A DNA stretch of 64,000 nucleotides, from contig CBFHAI010000006.1 in the NCBI GenBank assembly GCA_965653565.1, positions 1 to 64,000 on the forward strand. The letters are read 5' to 3'. A program made the translations under genes and the position numbers. This DNA is from JALCLA01 sp965653565. GTDB lineage: Bacteria > Pseudomonadota > Gammaproteobacteria > Xanthomonadales > Xanthomonadaceae. This document shows, one piece after another, positions 33,523 through 44,000 of the stretch. The notes under the pieces are model-generated. The model did no database searches. It was not told the DNA's origin and worked only from the letters and a program-made list of their open reading frames with translations. The stretch's first letter is position 1; the number at the start of each line of letters is the position of its first letter.

Positions 33523-34059
33523 ATGCATCGAAACCGCGGATTCAGCCTGATCGAACTGTTGGTGGCCCTGACCATCGTCGTGGTGGCGTTGGGCTTCGCG
33601 ATTCCCGCGCTGTCGCAAAGCCGCGAGGCGGCGCGCGCCGGCGCGGTGGAAATGCGGCTGCTGGAAAGCCTGAAGCTCACGCTCGAACGCGCGGCTATCA
33701 CCGGCCGCAAAGCCGTGCTCTGCCCGAGCGCCGACGGCCGCGAATGCACTACGTCGCCTGATTTCAGTCGCGGCTGGATCGCCTTCCTCGACGACGACGG
33801 CAACCGCGAGCACGCGCCGCAGGAAACCCTGATCCTGGCCGAAGAACCGCTGCCCGGCGACGTGCGATTGCGCACCACCCTGGGCCGCACGCGACTGGTG
33901 TTCCAGGGCAACGGCGGCAATTCGGGCTCCAACGTCACTTTCACGCTATGCGACGGCCGCGGCGCGCCGCATGCGCGCTCGCTGGTGCTCAGCAACGACG
34001 GCCGCCTGCGACGAGGCGTGCCGGCGAAAGCGAGTGTGGCGGCGACCTGCGTCAAGTGA
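33523..34059 (+). CDS. Type IV pilin-like minor pseudopilin (FimT/GspH type)
   Basis: 178 residues. The N-terminus MHRNRGFSLIELLVALTIVVVALGFAIP is a class III signal: a short basic leader, cleavage after Gly6, Phe at mature position 1, Glu at position 5 and a hydrophobic helix. The body fits the FimT/FimU/GspH group, with Cys pairs (VLCPSADGRECT, FTLCDG and the C-terminal ATCVK). Such minor pilins prime type IV pilus or type II secretion filaments and bind DNA in some Xanthomonadales. It stands alone here; no other pilus gene is adjacent. GGAG lies in good position before the ATG. Confidence 0.88.
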   Translation: MHRNRGFSLIELLVALTIVVVALGFAIPALSQSREAARAGAVEMRLLESLKLTLERAAITGRKAVLCPSADGRECTTSPDFSRGWIAFLDDDGNREHAPQETLILAEEPLPGDVRLRTTLGRTRLVFQGNGGNSGSNVTFTLCDGRGAPHARSLVLSNDGRLRRGVPAKASVAATCVK

Positions 34060-34156
34060 CTGCGCACGTGAGGGGCTTTGCACCGCGTAGCGCCTTCACT
34101 CATTTCACGCGAAAGGTTGACGCGCCGCCCCCGATCCGCAGAGAATACGCCCCCCG

Positions 34157-34232
34157 CCCGAATAGCTCAGCCGGTTAGAGCACTTGACTGTTAATCAGGG
34201 GGTCGTTGGTTCGAGTCCAACTTCGGGCGCCA
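34157..34232 (+). tRNA. tRNA-Asn (anticodon GTT)
   Basis: 76 bases: acceptor GCCCGAA with TTCGGGC, D-arm AGCTCAGCCGGTTAGAGC, anticodon loop CTGTTAA with GTT, T-arm GTTGGTTCGAGTCCAAC, and encoded CCA. Phage genes begin directly after it, so its 3' half is the likely phage attachment core. As the GTT anticodon belongs to a GUN tRNA, it is also a substrate of the Tgt/QueA pathway at the left of the window. Confidence 0.97.
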
Positions 34233-34300
34233 TACAAAAGAAGGGCTTGCGAGTGATCGCAGGCCCTTTTTGTTTGGGCGGGGGACAATTCGGGGGACAA
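34208..34300. other. Probable attL: tRNA-Asn 3' end with integrase-arm-like direct repeats
   Basis: The tRNA 3' part (34208-34232) is the usual crossover core for tRNA-targeting integrases. Just outside the tRNA terminator lie two 10-base direct repeats CGGGGGACAA (34279-34288 and 34291-34300), 12 bases apart, of the kind often seen as integrase arm sites next to tRNA-integrated elements. The matching attR and the integrase are not in the window, so the exact core is unproven. Confidence 0.5.
34243..34275 (+). terminator. Rho-independent terminator after tRNA-Asn
   Basis: GGGCTTGCGA (34243-34252) pairs with TCGCAGGCCC (34257-34266) with one G-T wobble, followed by TTTTTGTTT. A strong terminator for tRNA-Asn transcription; it also shields the prophage from host readthrough. 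Confidence 0.85.
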
Positions 34301-34349
34301 ATAATCTGCACGGCTCGTCCCGTGAGACGCCGCTGACTATCCTGCGCGC

Positions 34350-34745
34350 ATGGGCCACAACACTCGCGATCGCGCATTCGAATACTGGATCCTCAAGCGA
34401 TCGCAGGAAGTTCGACAACTCGAAATCGAAGGCCTGGCCCTGACGCTGATCGTCACAGGCACGAAGGCTTTCAACGATCGATCGTTCGTCGTCAACGTGC
34501 TCGATCGGGTTCACCGCGAGCGGGGCATCGCAGAGATTCGCTACTGCAGCCCGGTGCGAGCCACCTACTTCGCGGACCGCTGGGCGCAATCGCGCCGTGC
34601 ACGCGTTCGGTTCGTTCAGCAGCGTGAAATTTTCCGGCAGCAGGCGCACGGAGTCGTAGCCTTCGACGGCCCGGATTGGTTTGTCGACAAGGCCCACGAT
34701 GCCGGCTTGGTGGTGTGGCGGGTGAAGCCGAAGCCACTAGTCTGA
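34350..34745 (+). CDS. DUF2493-like (SLOG/YpsA-related) phage protein
   Basis: 131 residues. LALTLIVTGTKAFNDRSFVVNVLDRVHRERGI (about 30-61) resembles the opening GGRdFnD and LDxLHxERPI blocks of DUF2493, and HGVVAFDGPDWFVDKAHDAGLVVWRV (about 101-126) resembles its closing FPGGxGTxxxxxxAxxxGIPV block. SLOG proteins bind nucleotides or nucleotide-derived signals. The middle HGxAxGAD segment is degenerate here (CSPVRATYFADRW), so ligand binding may be changed. It reads towards the late operon and is the first gene inside the attachment site. Confidence 0.55.
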   Translation: MGHNTRDRAFEYWILKRSQEVRQLEIEGLALTLIVTGTKAFNDRSFVVNVLDRVHRERGIAEIRYCSPVRATYFADRWAQSRRARVRFVQQREIFRQQAHGVVAFDGPDWFVDKAHDAGLVVWRVKPKPLV

Positions 34746-34808
34746 ACTGGCCGGGCCTGGATTCGGCACGTCTCAATCCGCGCGATTTCGAGGGCAGAAA
34801 ATCGCCCC

Positions 34809-35036
34809 ATGAAAAACGCACCGAAGGCGAAATGGGCCGCGGACCTCGCCGCTGAATTCCGCAAAACGTCCTCATCCCTGCGTTACAAATCATCGCGCGG
34901 GTCGTACAGCCGTGCCGCGCGAAAGGGCGAGTCGATGCGATACCTCGACGAGCAGGCCTTGCGCCTCGAACGAATCGCCGCCCATTACCGGGGGCACGAA
35001 GCCCCCGACGATGAGCTTTATGCCGATCCGTTCTAA
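34809..35036 (+). CDS. Small basic phage protein, unknown
   Basis: 75 residues, rich in Arg, Lys and Ser in the first half (KSSRGSYSRAARKGES) with an acidic tail (APDDELYADPF). No known family recognised. Codon choice (G/C-rich third positions) fits a real gene. It follows the DUF2493-like gene by 63 bases, and its stop codon overlaps the stop of the giant minus-strand gene by three bases, so the two operons meet end to end. Confidence 0.6.
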   Translation: MKNAPKAKWAADLAAEFRKTSSSLRYKSSRGSYSRAARKGESMRYLDEQALRLERIAAHYRGHEAPDDELYADPF

Positions 35037-38000
35037 CCGCCGGCGAACCGGCCCTGCTCGCGCGCCAGCGCTTCCAGGCGCGGGTTGACGATGATGCCGC
35101 CCTCGGACCGCTCCGAGTAGCGCGTGCGCGATTCCAGGCTGCGCTTGAGCGTCTTTCGGTCGATGGCGATCGCCGGGTTGCGCTCGTTGAAGGCGGTGAT
35201 TCGGTCGGCGACATCGCTGGCGGCGGCGGCGTCACCGAACCGGATGGCCATCGCGAACGCGTCGAGCAGCGATGCGCGTCGCTTCAACACGGCTTCCTCG
35301 TAGCGCTTCACGGCGTTGTTGGCGTCGTATCGCTCGCCGACACGCGCCGGCGACAGGCCGGCCAGCTGCAGCACCGTCTCGTACGGACTCAGGTCGGGCA
35401 CCACCGCGTCGCCGCGCAGCGTGTTCACGCCTTCGGTCGCGTAGCGCATCGATCGCATGCCGTCTTTGATGGCCTTCGGCACCATCGCCTCGATGCCGCG
35501 CTGCACGTGGCCGTCCTGCACCGTGGCCATGCCGCGCACGGCGTTGACGAAGATACCGCCGATCGGTCCTGCCGCCTGCTCAAGCCAGTAATCGGCCAGG
35601 GCGCGGCCCTCGAGCTCGCGTTCCGGTTCGCGCAGCCACAGGTTGTCGAGCGAGACGCGGCCGCCCACGTCGGCGCCGGTGACGAAGTTCACCGGGCCGC
35701 GTGCGATGAATTCGGCCGCTTCCGCGCCGAGGAAGTCGGTCAGGAAGTTGCGGAATTCCGCCTCGGCATCGAACGGCGGATCCTCGTCGTCGCCCAGGGC
35801 GTTCGCCACGGCATTCGCGACGCCGAAGCCCACCGACATCAGCGGCAGGCCCAGCGTGCCCGAAAACAGAGACGTCATCCCCAGCACGCCGACCAGCTTA
35901 CGGCGTGCATCGCTACGCACCTCGGGGCTGGCGCCCTTGAAAGTCTGATAGAAATTCCGCCAGAGGAAGTACGTCATGTTGAGGCTGTACTGCCGGAACA
36001 TCAGCAGCACCTTGGCCGCGCCACTCTGCATGAACCGCGCGCGGTTCGCGTTGCTGTAGTCGAAGTGCGACTCCCAGATGGCGTCGTTGGCGTACTGCAC
36101 GGCGCCGTCGAAGCCCATGCCGGACTCCCGCGCCAGGCGATATGCGGCGACGCCGGTGGCCTCGCGGTTGATCACCTCGGCCTTGTGGAACAGGTGCGAG
36201 ATTCCGGTCATCACCCGGTGCCAGGTACCCGAATAGTCGCTGGTGTCGGCTTCCGACAGGCCGGCGAGGTTGTGGGCCTGTGTTTTGTCGATCGCGCCGG
36301 AGGCGCGCATCGCCGCGAATGCGCGGCGCTCGTCGTCAGTCAGGCGCCGCTCGATATTGCCGTACGTCGCGGTGGCTTCCGCCATCGCCTTCGTCAGCGC
36401 GTTCATCGCCTTGACGGCGCCAAACTTCGAACCCAGCACCGGGAACGCCACGATGGCGGTCTGCGTCAGGTTGACCAGCGCTGCGCCTGGCGTCAGGCCG
36501 AGATACCACGCGAAGCCCAGGCCGCCGATCTTGTTCACCACGGCCGAGTCCTGCGGGTTCATCACCCAATCGTGCCGCTTCGAGGCCTCGTTGTAGAACA
36601 TGCTGGCCTGGTTGCCCTGCCCGGTCTGGGTCAGGCCGTCGACCTGCTGCTTCATCTTCTGCACGAGGCTCTGCAACGTGTGGCCGTGGCGCAGGCGCGC
36701 GATCTGATGCGCGCCGTGATTCATGTTGGCGGCGAACGCGCGCAGCGCATCCGGCGAGTAGCCTTCGACCTTCTTTCGATGGATGAAGTGCTTGCGCTGC
36801 GACAGGTCCGGCAGGGTGTGGAGGTACAGCTGCCACACGTCGTCCACGGCATCATCTGGCGCGCCCGACTTCTTCAACGTTTCGGCCAGGTCGGCCATGA
36901 AACCGGCGCTGGCACCAAAAACGTCTTTAGCCTGTTCGAGCTTCGTGCCGAAGGCCAGTTCCGTGTAGCCCTGCCGCGCCAAATCTTTGCGCGCTGCGGT
37001 CTGCTTTACGCTTGATTCGAACATGAAGAAATCGCGCTTCTTCGTGTCCGGATTGGTCGCGGCAATCCAGAATTTTCCGAAGCGCTGCAATGGGAAGTAG
37101 GGGCCGGTCGCGCGGTTGCTTTCGAAATCACTGCGCAGGCGCGCGATCAGCAGTGCGCGTTTCGCTCCGTCCAGTTCGAGGGCGCCGATTCGCTCGATCA
37201 GCGCGTTGAGCCAGTCGACGTCGCGCTTCGAATACATATCGCGCGCTTCGACGTAAATGGCCTGCGCGGCCGGGCTCAGTCCGTTCCAGCGCGCCAGCAT
37301 CAGCGGATAGGAGCGACGGCGCGCGCGCTCGGCGTTGACCTTCGCGCGGAGCTCTTTGATCTGATCGAGCATGTGCCGCTTCGAGTCGCCGGGGCGGCCG
37401 CGCATCTGATCGCGCAGCACGCGTTCGAGTTCACGGACGGCCTTCGGCGTGATCGCGATCACCTCGCCGCCAACCGTTCGGAAGGTCAGCGGTTGGTATT
37501 CGGCCGCCGGGTCGACGCCGGCGATCGTCGCATCGTGCATCAGGTCGGCAACGGCCCGCGCCTCGACGCGGTTCCTGCGCTGCCACTTCTCCCACTTTTC
37601 GGCCTGGCCGTTGGCCTCTTCCTGCAACACGTTCCGATCGGTCTGCATGCGCGTCATCGTGTCGACGTAGCTGCGCAGCTGCGGCAGGTACTTCCCGCCC
37701 AGGTCGGCAAGGTGGCGCAGGGTGAGCGCGCCGAGCGCCGTTGGCGTCAGGTCGAACAAGCGTCCCTTCGCTGCTTCGGTCAGAGACACGTTGCCGGGCT
37801 TGAGCACGGCCGACATCCGAGCGAAGAAGCCGTCCGTCGGCTCCGTCGTCTCGGCGACGTCGACGACAAGGTCCGCGCGCGACGCGGCCGCGCCCAGCGG
37901 TACGGCGTCCGAATCGCGGCCGCCTTCGGTCACTCGGCGCATGCCACCGGCGACGATCGTCAGCAGTTCGGCTTCGGCGAGCGTCGTGCCGTTCCAGCGC

Positions 38001-41000
38001 ACGCCAATCGAGCGCAGGAAGCGACGCACGGCCGTCAGCACGCGATCGATCACACTCGCGCGCACGCCGCGCTCGGCCATGACCGCCAGCGCTTCGCGGG
38101 CGAACTGCAGCGGGCTCTCTTTGCCGTAGCGGCGTTCCGCGGCATCGAGCGCGGCGCGCACCTTGGGCGACGCGTTCGGATTCTTCCGCAGGCGTGCCAC
38201 GTCCGCGATGATCTGCGCCCACTCCTTTCGGCCGACGACCCCTTCGACGCCGTAATGCCCGAACGCCTCATGCGCGAGCGTTTGCATCGCGCGGGCGATG
38301 TTCGGCACATTGCTGGCGACGATGTAGATGGTCTGTTGCCCGTCGTACCACCCTTCGAAGCGCTCCCATCCGTCGTGACGCTTTGCTGCATTCGGCAAGC
38401 GGTTGGCATCCTGCACAACGCGCACGATTGGGATATCGCCCGTCCAGCCGCGCATCGCGCTCGCCACCGCACGGCGCAGGTCGCCCTCGCCGATGCCGAT
38501 GGAGAAGGTGACGCCACGGCCGGCGTTCGCTTCTGGCCGAGTGGCGCTGCCATTCTTGTCGGATTCATCGCTCGGGCGTACGCTGTTGTCCGAACCCGCC
38601 GCAGGCTGGACAGAGGAACGGTTCGCATCCGTGCGAGCAGACTCCCCAGGTATCCCGGCGGGTTCGCCGTTTTCGATGATGGCTTGGTCATAGAACCGCT
38701 TGCCGTCGCGCGCCTCGCGCACGAACACCACCGCACGACCCGCCTTTCCGTCGATTTCCACCGGCGCGACATACTCGTGCACCGCGATGATTTCCGGCCG
38801 GCCGCGGCGATCGGGTGCAGAGGCTCGCAGCGTCGACGCTGCAATGATTTCGTCGATGCGCAGCAGCGCCGCGAGGGCGGGGCGATTCGCGTTTTCGGAG
38901 GCCTTTTTGATGCCCTGCCACGGGATGATTATTTCCGCACCGTCGCGGGTGATCGCCACCTTCTCGGCGAGGCGTGCTCGCGCGGCGTCGCGAACGGCGT
39001 CACGCATCGTTCCGCTGGCAGGCTTCGGCGGCAAATCGGCCGTGGTAATCACCACGGCTGCAGCCGGCTCTTCCGGCACGTTGGCTGCGCCGCCCTGCGT
39101 GTCCTTCGTCAGTGCGGCGAGGATCTGCGCCGCGCTGGCTCGTGCATTCGGCGTCAGTTGCCGCTGCCATGCGCCGTTTTTTGGGCTCCACTTCCAGCCA
39201 GACCCGCGCAACCGCTCGCGCGTTCCTTCGTCCGGCTTGCCATCGAAGAACAGGCGCACGCGGTTATCTTCCGCATCCTCGACGATGCGCATGCCGGCGA
39301 AGGTGCTTTCGACCGGACCGGCCTCGGCGGCAACGACGCGGCGATCGACGACCTTCAACCGCTCGCGCAGGCGGCGGATTTCCGCGTTGTTGTTCTTGAG
39401 CGAGTAGTCGGGGAAACCGATGCGCCCAAGTACGTCGGGTTTCTTGAGCGTGGCGATGGCCGCTTCGTTGTAGCCCAACGCATTCAACGCGGCATCGTCC
39501 CCCTTGCGGATGGCGGCGTTCACCGCTTTCATCCGCTCCTGTCGTGCCTCGCGCTGCGCCAGATTGGCGCGCACCGCCGCGGCCTCACCCGTCGGCGTGG
39601 TGTCGACCGGCACCGCGGCGGCCTGGATCATGCGCGCGCGCTGGCGCTTCAAGAACTCGTTTGCCTCCTGCGCGCGGCGGTCCGCGGAGTCGCTTTTTTT
39701 GCGATTCGATGCCACGGGAAAACGGGCCGGGCCGGCGATCATCGCCGACATCACCCGACTATGCGACGACAGATAGGCCTTGATCCGATCGGCGTACCCG
39801 CGGCGTAGCTTTTCCATTTCCGCCGTGACGCGCGCCACGGCGTCGGGGTCATCGCCGGCGGCCGTGATGGCTTGGTTCCAAGCATCGACCATCGTTCTCA
39901 CATAGTTACGCAGTTCGAAGCGGCCGCGCGAGTCCGGGCTATGTGATGTGCCTTCGTGCGCTGCTGTCGCCAGTTTGATGCCGATGTCATCCTCGAGCAC
40001 CGGCACAGCCAACGAAGCGCCCAGGCGCTTGATTGCGTCGTACTGGCCATCATGCACGGCCTGGGTGAGCTCGTCTGGACGCAGAAAATTGCCGGCATCC
40101 AGATCAATCAATGCCGATTCGCCCAGCTGCGCGATGATGGCTGCGCGGGCATCGTTGCGAACCTTGGCGACATCATCGAACGGGCGCGCCGCGGCAAGCT
40201 GACGGGCGACAGATGCAGCGTTGGTAACCTCAGAAGCAGAAACCCCCGCGTCGGCGGGGGTTTCGGTGGTCGCTGCGGCCGGTGTCGGCGCTACTTCTTC
40301 GGCTGGTTCTTCGGCTGGTCCCGGTTCGGGAACGATACGGTCACTGTCGCTCCCGGCGGAATTTCCGGGAACTGCGCGGAGGCGTCGAGGCGCCCCATCT
40401 GCACGGGCTTCTTCGCGGACGCCGGCGGCGAGGCGGTCGGCTTTGTTTCGATTGGCTGCTGCATCTGCGACCTCGTAGTTGTCACCGGTGCCGAAGCTGA
40501 TCCCGATGCCGTTGTAAGCGTACGCCTGCGCGTCGCCGTCCGCCAGTTTGACGGTAAAGGTGACGACTTCGGATTCCATCGCCTGCTGCACAGCCGCCAT
40601 CACCGTGTCGGCCTGTGCAGCGTCCGCAAAGCGCGCGGCGAATTCGTCGCCGCTGCGGCGGTAAAAACGAGTGCCGTCGCCAGCCTGAGCGGCAAGCAGT
40701 TCGCCCAGGCGCCGCAGCACTGCATCAGCCGCATCATGGCCAATGGCATCGTTGAGCCGCTTCAAGCCGTCCATGTCGATCGCGGCCACCGACGGCCAGC
40801 CCAGCGAAGCGTCGGCGTCGAAAGCGGCTTTGTTCGGCAGGCCGGTCAGCGCGTCCACGCGTGCGCCGGTTTCGAGCTCGGCGACGCGAGCACGAAGCCG
40901 CTCGAGCTCGGCATCGCGGGCATCCGGCGGCAGCGCATCGACAGCCGCGCGCGTCGCCCGATCCTGACGGCGATCCGGCGTGGTTGCCGCCGGCGCTGGT

Positions 41001-44000
41001 TCCCTCGCGCGCTGCAGGCCGACGCGCAGTTGCTTCGCCGCACGCAGGACATCGATCGGATCGCGTAGCTGCACCCTTTCGTTCGGCGGTGACGGGACGC
41101 GCGAAACGACATCCTCGGCGTGCGACTTCGTGATCCCCAGCAGGTCGCGCAGCACCCGAACTGCGTCGCGCGCCTGGATGCGACGCGGCAGCCCGAGAGC
41201 CTTCACATCCGCGGCCGAAGGATCGCTGTCAGCATCGAGGATGCGCGCCTCGATCGCACGCCGGCCTGTTTCAGCTTTCGGCGCTGTCGGTCCGCTTTTC
41301 GGTCCCTTCGTCTCACGAAGAGCCGGCTTCGCTCCGGTCTTTGCGGCTTTCGTCTCACGCAGCGAGCCGACCGGCGCCTTCGTCTTGGATGGGTCGCGTA
41401 CCCAGGCCTTGAACTCATCGAGCGTCATCTGGGTGATGGCACCCAGCCCGTTCCAGCCCTTCGCGTAGTTCGACAGGTAGGCCGCGCGCGCTTCTTCCTC
41501 GCTGGCCGTTCCCATCACCACCTTGTGCTCGTCGAACGCACCGTTGCGGTTCGTCTGATCGACCACGAACACCGGCAGCGTCGTGTCCTCCGCGCGGTCG
41601 GTGAGGAATACGTCGACGTGATCGCCGTCGTTGCCTTCGGTGCGCTTGATGTAGCCGTAGTGGTGATTGAGCGGTGGCCATTCCGGGCGGCGCTTCGTGC
41701 CTGCGGGATTCTCGATCGAGACATCGAGGCCGGCGATGCGCGCATGGCCCTTCGCATAGTTGCCGGCCTCCTTCTGGGCCTGGGTCGGCTCCGGCCGATC
41801 GTTCGCGGGCGACGTTGCCGCCGCGTTCGCAGCCGCCTGGAGCACGCTGCCGGCGGCGGGCGCAGTCGGCTTGCGCACGACGAATTCGCCACTGGCGAGC
41901 GCCACGACCTGAGCGCCATTTCCCTCGCGCCGGGCCGCCGACTCGGCGGCCGCGCGGATGGTGAAAGGGTTGCCGCTCGGCGTCAGCACATCGGTGTCTA
42001 GCACTTCATCGCTGTCGTCGATGGCCAGTGGACTAGATTCGGCAGCCTCGGCGCCAACTAGGCCACCGCCACCCTGCGAAGCGCTTGGCGCCGCGGTTTC
42101 TGGGGTGGACGAAAGTGGACTAGTTTTCGCAGGTTCGTCCACCGCTGGATTTTCGACGCGATTCGCGGCGGCTTTCGCGGCCAGCTTCCTTTCGCGTGCG
42201 ACTTCCTGCCGAAGTTCGCCGGCGCGCCGACGCGTCAACCCGAAAGCGCTCACGAGCTTGCCGACATCATGCGGCTGGCCCGCTTCGAAACCGGCATGGA
42301 TCACGGCGCGCACCTGCGCCTCGTCAACCGGCATCAGTTCGCCGGTCACCGGATCCATGTTCGGTGGCGGCCGATCGCCTTTGACCGCGGCCTCAATATC
42401 ATCGGCGTTGGCGTGGCTGGTTTCGTACTGCGTCAGTTCCTTTTTGAAGCGCTCGCCGAAGTCGGCCAGGTTGTCCTTCGCCACCTTCTCAGCTTCCGGC
42501 GTCGGTGCCGCGTCGACTGCCGCCTGCAGGGCCTCGTGCCGCGCGCGCAGCGGCGCCGGCAAAACTTCCTCTGCCTGGGTGCGCAGATCGAGCGCCTGTT
42601 GTTGCAGCGCCGCGCTGGTGGCTTCTTCGGGCGTCGGCGCCGGCACGGCGACCGTATTGGCGGTGGTGGCCACCGCACCACTCGCCGCACCCTGGGCCAC
42701 AACGCGCGACAGCGGGCCATCGGCGGGATTCGGCAGCGGCGACGTCGCCCCCGTGGTGGGATCGATCAATTCCGGCGGACGAGCCGGCAGCACCGAGCCC
42801 TGCCCGCCTGGCACCGATCCCAAACGAATCTTCGGGCGGTCGATGAGTTCGGGCGGCGTGACGGCGTTGGTCTGCGCGTTGCCCTTCGAATCGATCACGA
42901 TCGTCGACGGCGGCTCGAGCAAGCGGCCGGTCGCCGTCAGGTGCGCCATGAGCGCGTCCTGCGTTTCCTGCGTCGGCGACGCTTCGTAGGCCGCGCGCAA
43001 GGCATGCTCCCGCTGCTCGGGGGTCTGTTCCGGCGGCGAGGGCGCCGTGCGCTCCGGCACCGGCACGCCCTGCGGTTCGCCCTGGGTCGCCGCACGCCCG
43101 CCGAGGGCCAGGCTGCCGCCGATGACGCTACCTACTGCGGCGCCGGCGCCGGCAGCTTCCGGCACGCCTTCGAGCAACCGCTTGTTCGGGTCGACGGTGG
43201 AAACGCCGACATTGCTGCCGAACTGGCTGCCGCCCTCCTGCAGGGCTTCCTCGGCGCCTTCGCGCCCCGCGCCGACGAGGGTCTGCGCCGCGGTGCCGGC
43301 GACGCCGGTTTGCGGCAGCGTACGCGTGAACAGCTTGGCCTCGAACGGTGCCGCGACCTTGCCACCCAAGCCACCGAACAGCGCGCCGATTCCGCCGCCG
43401 ATATCGGCGGCGCTGCGCGCCATGCGCACCTTCACTACGTCGGCCGACTCACCATTGGCGACGGCCGCCACGTAGTCGGGGTTCGACTGCCACACCTCTT
43501 CGGGCTGCGCCAGCGCTTCCTCGTAGGCCTGCCCGGCGGCCGGCCCGGCTTCCATCGCGGCATTTGCGCCGACAACCGTGCGCTCGGCGGCGGCCGTGCG
43601 CGCCGCGATGACTTCGGGGGCAACGGCCGCAGCTTCGCGCGTCGCGCCGCGCGACACCAAACCCTCGGCCGCACGGGCGGCCGCATTGGCGCCGGCGCGA
43701 GCGACGCCCACACCCGTGCCGATCAGATTCGGAATTTGCTGCGTCGCCTGCTGCGCGAGGATTTCGGGTGTGGTGAGCACCTTTTTGACCGTCGGCAGAA
43801 AGCCTTCGGTTTCGCTCAATTCCTGCTGCTTGCCCTGCGCGTATTCCGACTGCTCGCCGCTCAACGCAGCGTTGGCTTCGCGAATCGCGCCAGGCACCAC
43901 CAGCGGCGCCGGCGCTCCCGTCAGGCTTTCGGTGAGCGTCCGCGCGATCTTGAACTGTGGCGCTTGCTCGCCGACGGCAAGCGCGCCACCGACGAGATTC

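Noticed and set aside
34191..34697. Minus-strand frames across tRNA-Asn ending in GLEPTTP or LDSNQRPPD
   Set aside because: These endings are well-known translation artefacts of tRNA genes read on the opposite strand.
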